The translations under genes were made by a program, and so were the position numbers. A stretch of DNA of 5,624 nucleotides, taken from contig SPLB01000062.1 in assembly GCA_004566265.1 (NCBI GenBank), forward strand, positions 1 through 5,624, given 5' to 3'. The notes under the pieces are model-generated. The model saw only the letters and a list, made by a program, of their open reading frames with translations. It searched no databases and had not been told where the DNA came from. Positions 1 to 5,624 of this stretch are shown piece by piece (within the stretch, counting starts at the first letter, position 1; the number at the start of each line of letters is the position of its first letter). The stretch is from Paracoccaceae bacterium. Its GTDB lineage: Bacteria; Pseudomonadota; Alphaproteobacteria; Rhodobacterales; Rhodobacteraceae.

Positions 1-359
1 CGGCCTTTGCGGGGGCCGAGCTTGCGCTGGCGGCCTCTGGCACCGTATCACTGGAGCTTGCAGCGGCCAGAACGCCAATGGTCGTGGCCTATAAGTTCAA
101 CTGGCTCACCTGGCACATCATGAAACGTATGGCGCTGATTGATACGGTGACGTTGGTTAATTTGGTCAGTGGCACGCGGGTTGTGACCGAATGCCTCGGG
201 CCAGACTGCACGCCAGAAAAAATCGCCAACGCGTTGGTGGAGCTCCGCGCCTCCCCACAATCTCAGGCCGAGGCAATGGCGCTGACGATGCAAAGGCTGG
301 GGCAGGGTGGCGAAGAACCAGGGCTTCGCGCGGCACGTGCAGTGCTGGACCGTCTTTAA
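1..359 (+). CDS. lpxB: Lipid-A-disaccharide synthase, C-terminal part (5' truncated by window edge)
   Basis: Only the last 118 residues are in the window; the reading frame is open from the first complete codon at position 3 to the TAA at 357-359. LpxB (glycosyltransferase family 19) condenses UDP-2,3-diacylglucosamine with lipid X to give the tetraacyl disaccharide 1-phosphate of lipid A, at the cytoplasmic face of the inner membrane. The visible part starts in the nucleotide-sugar binding half: the family signature ASGTVSLE (visible residues 11-18) is followed by a PMVVAYK-type strand and an LVNLVSG segment matching the LpxB pattern PMVVxY...LPNLLAG. The C-terminus is a helical tail (PEKIANALVEL onward) as expected for a family of about 380-390 residues. 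It probably ends an lpxA/fabZ-type operon lying to the left (inference). A terminator follows, and mnmA converges from the other strand. The assignment is by recognised motifs, with no sign of disruption. Confidence 0.93.
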   Translation, partial: AFAGAELALAASGTVSLELAAARTPMVVAYKFNWLTWHIMKRMALIDTVTLVNLVSGTRVVTECLGPDCTPEKIANALVELRASPQSQAEAMALTMQRLGQGGEEPGLRAARAVLDRL

Positions 360-403
360 TTCCGCGCACCGCCGTCGCGAAAATCCAGAGAATTTGAGGC
401 AAA

Positions 404-435
404 CCCGCAGCATTCAACATGCTGAGGGTCTTTTT
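404..435 (+). terminator. Rho-independent terminator of lpxB
   Basis: A stem of CCC (404-406) plus CAGCAT (408-413) pairs with ATGCTG (419-424) plus GGG (426-428), interrupted by one G-A mismatch (407/425). The loop is 5 nt (TCAAC). The run TCTTTTT (429-435) follows at once, so the element reads as an intrinsic terminator for + strand transcripts 45 bp after the lpxB stop. In the other direction the hairpin lies 3' of mnmA, but the sequence after it is only weakly T-rich (GGGTTTGCC), so it is at best partly bidirectional. Confidence 0.85.
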
Positions 436-444
436 CTGTCGGCG

Positions 445-1605
445 TTAGTGCCCGCGCCAGATCCAGCCGCCTCCAAAGATTCGACTGCCTTCGGCCGCGT
501 AGAACACGCAGGCCTGACCGGGTGACACACCTTCTTCCGGTGTCAGCAGTTCCACCTCGGCGTCGGTGTCAGAGATCGGGCGGATGATGGCTTCACGCGG
601 CGGGCGGGTAGAGCGCACCTTCACCTTCAGATGCCACTCTTCGCGCGACGAAAACGGCTCGTCGCCAAGCCAGTTGATCTCGCGAACGGGGATTTTTCGG
701 GTGGCCAGCATCTCTTTGGGGCCGACCACAACCTGCTTGTTGTCCACGTCGAGTTTCACCACATAAAGTGGCTCGCTCAGACCGCCAATGCCAAGACCGC
801 GACGCTGACCAATGGTATAATGGATCACGCCCTCATGCGCCCCCAGAACGCGGCCATCTGCGTGCACGATATGGCCGGGCTCCGCTGCACCGGGACGCAG
901 TTTTTCGATCACGGCAGCATAATTCCCGTCAGGTACAAAGCAGATGTCCTGACTGTCAGGTTTGTCGGCAACGGCCAATCCGTACTGCGCCGCCATCGTG
1001 CGCGTTGCGTCCTTCGACGGCAGGTGACCCAAAGGAAAGCGAAGGAAATCAAGCTGAGCAGGCGTGGTGGAGAACAGGAAATAGCTCTGATCGCGGTTGG
1101 CGTCTTCGGCCGAATGCAGCTCTGGACCATGAGCGCCCATCATCCGCTGGATGTAGTGACCGGTGGCCATGCAATCGGCCTCAAGATCCTTTGCGGTCTC
1201 CAGAAGATCTTTGAATTTGACCCGCTCATTGCAACGAATGCAGGGCACCGGAGTGGCCCCACCTAGGTAGCTGTCAGCAAATTCGTCGATCACCGCATCC
1301 TTAAAGATATTCTCGTAGTCGAGCACATAATGCGGGAAACCACGTTCTTCCGCGACGCGACGGGCATCGTGTATATCAATGCCCGCACAGCAGGCCCCTT
1401 TCTTCGCGAGCGCCGCACCATGGTCGTAAAGCTGCAGCGTGACGCCTACAACGTCATATCCCTGATCGGCCAGGTGGGCGGCCACAACGGAGCTGTCGAC
1501 CCCGCCGGACATTGCGACGACGACGCGGGTTTCGGATGGCGGCTTGGCAAAGCCAAGCGAATTCAAAGGCGCTTCATTCACTGGTGTCTTGGTGTCCAGT
1601 GCCAT
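445..1605 (-). CDS. mnmA: tRNA-specific 2-thiouridylase MnmA (TrmU)
   Basis: This 386-residue protein adenylates and then thiolates U34 of tRNA-Lys, -Glu and -Gln to give 2-thiouridine, using a relayed persulfide sulfur, in the cytoplasm. The PP-loop SGGVDSS is at residues 33-39 after a ~27-residue N-terminal extension. The first active-site region is [11 protein letters not shown] (121-131), with C125 matching the E. coli C102 position. The second is SQDICF (218-223), with C222 matching E. coli C199. ATGHY (147-151) and DQSYFL (172-177) are further family landmarks. The C-terminal part (from about 260, [15 protein letters not shown]) is the central plus beta-barrel tRNA-binding region. C122 sits where E. 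coli MnmA has D99, giving a CxxC+C set. The length is slightly above the E. coli 368. The start is supported by AGGAG at 1612-1616 (minus strand), 6 nt from ATG. The gene is transcribed away from sciP and converges on lpxB. Confidence 0.97.
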   Translation of the reverse strand: MALDTKTPVNEAPLNSLGFAKPPSETRVVVAMSGGVDSSVVAAHLADQGYDVVGVTLQLYDHGAALAKKGACCAGIDIHDARRVAEERGFPHYVLDYENIFKDAVIDEFADSYLGGATPVPCIRCNERVKFKDLLETAKDLEADCMATGHYIQRMMGAHGPELHSAEDANRDQSYFLFSTTPAQLDFLRFPLGHLPSKDATRTMAAQYGLAVADKPDSQDICFVPDGNYAAVIEKLRPGAAEPGHIVHADGRVLGAHEGVIHYTIGQRRGLGIGGLSEPLYVVKLDVDNKQVVVGPKEMLATRKIPVREINWLGDEPFSSREEWHLKVKVRSTRPPREAIIRPISDTDAEVELLTPEEGVSPGQACVFYAAEGSRIFGGGWIWRGH

Positions 1606-1647
1606 GGCGATCTCCTGACTTGGGTGCGGGTGCAGAAAGCATCGGGG

Positions 1648-1675
1648 AATATAAGAAAATTCGAAATATTCTCAA
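1648..1675 (-). promoter_or_regulatory. Putative sigma-70 promoter of mnmA
   Basis: On the minus strand, TTGAGA (1675-1670) is followed after 16 bp by TATATT (1653-1648). This gives five of six matches to each consensus hexamer. Transcription would begin near 1641 and leave a leader of about 35 nt before the mnmA ATG. A 6-bp inverted repeat (GAATAT at 1647-1652, ATATTC at 1666-1671) lies across the promoter. It may be an accident of AT-rich sequence. Confidence 0.5.
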
Positions 1676-1758
1676 GGGGGGCATTTCATCTCCCATTAAG
1701 GCTAACGGGACATTCTCCTGTCAGAGAGAAAAAGACGCATACCCACAAGGATATAGCG

Positions 1759-2037
1759 ATGTACTTGAAGAAAGTGGATGGCCCGCGCGCTGTCACCCTG
1801 CCGGATGGAACTGTGATGACCCGCGCGGATCTTCCGCCTGAAAACACGCGCCGATGGGTTGCCTCACGAAAAGCTGCGGTTGTTCGGGGAGTGCTGTACG
1901 GCCTGATTCCTCAGGCTGAAGCCTTAAAAATATATGGTCTGAGCGAGGAAGAGTTTCGCAGCTGGATCGCAGCCGTCGCAGATCACGGCGAAGATGCCTT
2001 AAAAGCAACGCGTTTGAAGAACTATCGCAAGACGTAA
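1759..2037 (+). CDS. sciP: SciP-type CtrA inhibitory protein (DUF1153)
   Basis: This 92-residue protein belongs to the DUF1153 family, whose Caulobacter member SciP binds CtrA and blocks CtrA-dependent transcription after S phase. What is seen: an N-terminal KVDGPR...LPDGTVMTRADLPP segment (5-27), then RRWVASRKAAVVRGVLYGLI (31-50), and a helix-turn-helix-like stretch from PQAEALKIYGLSEEEFRSWI (51-70). It ends in a basic tail, TRLKNYRKT. These blocks (DGPR, DLPP, RWVxRRK-like, EEFxSW, TRxxxYR) are the family hallmarks as I know them. ATG at 1759 is chosen because AAGGA (1747-1751) sits 7 nt upstream and the protein then has the usual ~90 residues. The frame is open further upstream to 1330, but that part lies antisense to mnmA. 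The gene is 125 bp upstream of ctrA on the same strand with no clear terminator between, so co-transcription is possible. Its role in this organism is inferred from the family and the neighbouring ctrA. Confidence 0.9.
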   Translation: MYLKKVDGPRAVTLPDGTVMTRADLPPENTRRWVASRKAAVVRGVLYGLIPQAEALKIYGLSEEEFRSWIAAVADHGEDALKATRLKNYRKT

Positions 2038-2062
2038 CCGAAAATATTCAGGTCATCTTGCC

Positions 2063-2084
2063 GTTGGTTGAAAAATTAACCAAC
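2063..2084. repeat. Perfect 7-bp inverted repeat between sciP and ctrA
   Basis: GTTGGTT (2063-2069) and AACCAAC (2078-2084) form a perfect inverted repeat around an 8-nt A/T-rich spacer. It begins 26 bp after the sciP stop. No T-run follows (CATGGTAAC comes next), so it is not a convincing intrinsic terminator. An operator, or an RNA hairpin in a sciP-ctrA transcript, are the alternatives. Its right arm includes part of the first TTAACC box. Confidence 0.6.
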
Positions 2085-2123
2085 ATGGTAACTGGAGATT
2101 AACCTTTTCAATTCAAGGTTAAC
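2075..2123. promoter_or_regulatory. Putative ctrA operator region: three TTAACC/GGTTAA boxes
   Basis: ATTAACC occurs at 2075-2081 and again at 2098-2104, a spacing of 23 bp. The inverted copy AAGGTTAA is at 2115-2122. The last two form a perfect 8-bp inverted repeat, TTAACCTT (2099-2106) and AAGGTTAA (2115-2122), with an 8-bp spacer. The CtrA consensus known from Caulobacter is TTAA-N7-TTAA. No exact full match is present, but TTAA followed by CTAA after 6 bp occurs at 2119-2132. The position 40-88 bp before the ctrA ATG fits a promoter or operator. I could not place convincing -35/-10 boxes. Binding by CtrA or SciP is inference. Confidence 0.5.
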
Positions 2124-2162
2124 GCAACCTAAGGGAAACAGTTTACAGGCGGAGACCCAATC

Positions 2163-2882
2163 ATGCGCATTCTTCTGGTCGAAGATGATCCAACGACAGC
2201 AAAAAGCATCGAGCTGATGCTGACACACGCGAACCTCAACGTCTATTCCACCGATCTTGGCGAAGAGGGTATCGATTTAGCCAAGCTGTACGATTACGAT
2301 CTGATCCTTCTTGACCTTGGCCTTCCGGACATGAACGGCCACGAGGTCCTGCGGCAGCTGCGTATGGCACGCATTGAAACCCCGATCCTGATACTGTCCG
2401 GCGCGGATGACACTGAAAACAAGATCAAAGGCTTCGGGTTTGGCGCAGATGATTATCTGACCAAACCGTTTCACCGCGAAGAGCTGGTCGCCCGAATTCA
2501 TGCGATCATTCGTCGTTCCAAAGGTCATTCGCAGTCTGTCATTAACACCGGTAAGGTTGCCGTGAACTTAGATGCCAAAACCGTTGAGGTCGGCAGTAAG
2601 GCTGTGCATCTGACTGGCAAAGAATATCAGATGTTGGAGTTGCTGTCCTTGCGCAAGGGTACCACTCTGACCAAGGAAATGTTCCTCAACCACCTTTATG
2701 GCGGTATGGATGAACCGGAACTGAAAATCATCGACGTGTTCATCTGTAAGTTGCGGAAAAAACTCTCGACGGCAACTGGTGGTGAAAACTACATCGAAAC
2801 CGTTTGGGGCCGCGGCTATGTTCTTCGGGACCCTCAAGAGGAAATGGGCGGCGATGAAGCGCCGATGGCTGTGGGCGCCTGA
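2163..2882 (+). CDS. ctrA: Cell-cycle response regulator CtrA
   Basis: This 239-residue OmpR/PhoB-type response regulator is the alphaproteobacterial master regulator CtrA, phosphorylated through the CckA-ChpT relay. The receiver domain spans about 1-118: acidic pocket E7/D8/D9, phospho-acceptor D51 (in [13 protein letters not shown]), S79 and K101 (LTKPF). The winged-helix DNA-binding domain spans about 128-224. The stretch from [10 protein letters not shown] through [53 protein letters not shown] to [13 protein letters not shown] is, from memory, nearly identical to Caulobacter CtrA; the DNA-contacting part is the most conserved. The ATG has GGAG at 2151-2154, 8 nt upstream. The protein ends MAVGA rather than in the Ala-Ala degron of Caulobacter CtrA. 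In Rhodobacteraceae CtrA generally controls motility, gene transfer agents and related traits and is often dispensable (established knowledge of the group). The gene sits behind sciP and is followed by a terminator. Confidence 0.97.
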   Translation: MRILLVEDDPTTAKSIELMLTHANLNVYSTDLGEEGIDLAKLYDYDLILLDLGLPDMNGHEVLRQLRMARIETPILILSGADDTENKIKGFGFGADDYLTKPFHREELVARIHAIIRRSKGHSQSVINTGKVAVNLDAKTVEVGSKAVHLTGKEYQMLELLSLRKGTTLTKEMFLNHLYGGMDEPELKIIDVFICKLRKKLSTATGGENYIETVWGRGYVLRDPQEEMGGDEAPMAVGA

Positions 2883-2901
2883 CCCAGGCCCGCATTGAAT
2901 G

Positions 2902-2928
2902 GGCTTACTGCGCAGTTCGCGATAAGCC
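2902..2928 (+). other. Hairpin in the ctrA 3' region
   Basis: GGCTTA (2902-2907) pairs with TAAGCC (2923-2928). Inside it, after a C-A mismatch and a T-G pair, GCG (2910-2912) pairs with CGC (2918-2920) around a 5-nt loop. The same stretch contains the perfect 10-bp palindrome ACTGCGCAGT (2907-2916). There is also a competing short stem, GCCC (2888-2891) with GGGC (2901-2904). No T-run follows. It could be an mRNA 3'-end structure upstream of the true terminator; no function is shown. Confidence 0.45.
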
Positions 2929-2946
2929 ACTGAAACCATATAAATT

Positions 2947-2993
2947 AAGACTCTCGTGACGTGACTGTTTGCGCGGCGGGAGTCTTTTGTTTT
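2947..2993 (+). terminator. Rho-independent terminator of ctrA
   Basis: AAGACTCTCG (2947-2956) pairs with CGGGAGTCTT (2977-2986) over 10 bp, including one T-G wobble. The loop is a rather long 20 nt. The 3' arm runs into a T-rich tail, TCTTTTGTTTT (2983-2993). It lies about 65 bp after the ctrA stop and separates ctrA from ligA. Confidence 0.78.
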
Positions 2994-2995
2994 CC

Positions 2996-3024
2996 TTGAC
3001 CACTGGACCTTGTTTCGACTGAAT
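2996..3024 (+). promoter_or_regulatory. Weak candidate promoter of ligA-recG
   Basis: TTGACC (2996-3001) is a good -35 match. The hexamer 17 bp downstream, CTGAAT (3019-3024), matches the -10 consensus only at its last three positions. A promoter is expected here because a terminator lies just upstream and ligA begins at 3067, but the -10 assignment is weak. The -10 area overlaps the inverted repeat at 3016-3035. Confidence 0.3.
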
Positions 3025-3035
3025 ACTATCAGTCG
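3016..3035. repeat. Perfect 7-bp inverted repeat upstream of ligA
   Basis: CGACTGA (3016-3022) and TCAGTCG (3029-3035) form a perfect inverted repeat with a 6-bp spacer (ATACTA). It ends 31 bp before the ligA ATG. It is not followed by a T-run, so it does not read as a terminator. It could be an operator at the ligA promoter or a 5'-leader hairpin. No known repressor is named, because the sequence matches no consensus I recognise. Confidence 0.6.
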
Positions 3036-3063
3036 TCATAAAGCGCCTCGGGCAAGGATCTGA

Positions 3064-5624
<2,561 letters not shown>

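Noticed and set aside
48..420. Minus strand open frames over the lpxB 3' end.
   Set aside because: The + strand frame carries clear LpxB motifs. The antisense translations are composition artefacts.
631..1266. A long + strand open frame inside mnmA.
   Set aside because: It is antisense to a fully conserved mnmA, its translation resembles no protein family I recognise, and it has no convincing ribosome binding site. It is a high-GC shadow frame.
1330..1758. N-terminal extension of the sciP reading frame back to an ATG at 1330.
   Set aside because: It runs antisense through the 5' part of mnmA. The start at 1759 has a well-spaced AAGGA and gives the normal DUF1153 length.
2063..2084. Intrinsic terminator for sciP.
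   Set aside because: The hairpin is perfect but is followed by CATGGTAAC rather than a T-run, so it is reported as an inverted repeat only.

Overview
The window looks like ordinary chromosomal backbone of an alphaproteobacterium, most likely a member of the Rhodobacteraceae (Roseobacter group). The basis is an adjacent pair of a DUF1153/SciP-type regulator and a CtrA-type response regulator, found only in Alphaproteobacteria, together with the character of the LpxB, MnmA, LigA and RecG proteins. The family placement is from recognition of the proteins, not from a database search. I see no mobile element, CRISPR array, tRNA, rRNA or prophage gene.

Layout, left to right. (1) The 3' end of lpxB (lipid A synthesis, + strand) closes with a hairpin and T-run terminator. 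(2) mnmA (tRNA 2-thiouridylase) lies on the minus strand, convergent with lpxB. (3) A 153-bp divergent intergenic region holds a plausible sigma-70 promoter for mnmA and the 5' side of sciP. (4) sciP (92 codons) runs on the + strand. (5) A 125-bp region between sciP and ctrA is rich in inverted repeats and TTAACC/GGTTAA boxes. (6) ctrA is followed by hairpins and a Rho-independent terminator. (7) A short intergenic region with a 20-bp inverted repeat precedes ligA (750 codons, with an enlarged helix-hairpin-helix region). (8) ligA overlaps the start of recG by 4 bp, and recG runs off the right edge.

How the genes fit together. SciP and CtrA are a known regulatory pair: CtrA is the phosphorelay-controlled activator and repressor, and SciP is a small protein that damps CtrA-dependent transcription in Caulobacter. 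The repeats upstream of ctrA suggest autoregulation or SciP input. LigA and RecG (DNA nick sealing; branched-DNA helicase) look translationally coupled as a replication and repair unit, separated from ctrA by a terminator. MnmA and LpxB are housekeeping neighbours with no obvious functional link.

I did not find a previously undescribed system. The points most worth checking are the dense repeat architecture upstream of ctrA, the absence of CcrM (GANTC) sites from both the sciP and ctrA upstream regions, the Gly-Ala C-terminus of CtrA in place of an Ala-Ala degron, the CxxC+C cysteine set of MnmA, the extra ~50 residues in LigA and the palindrome ahead of ligA.
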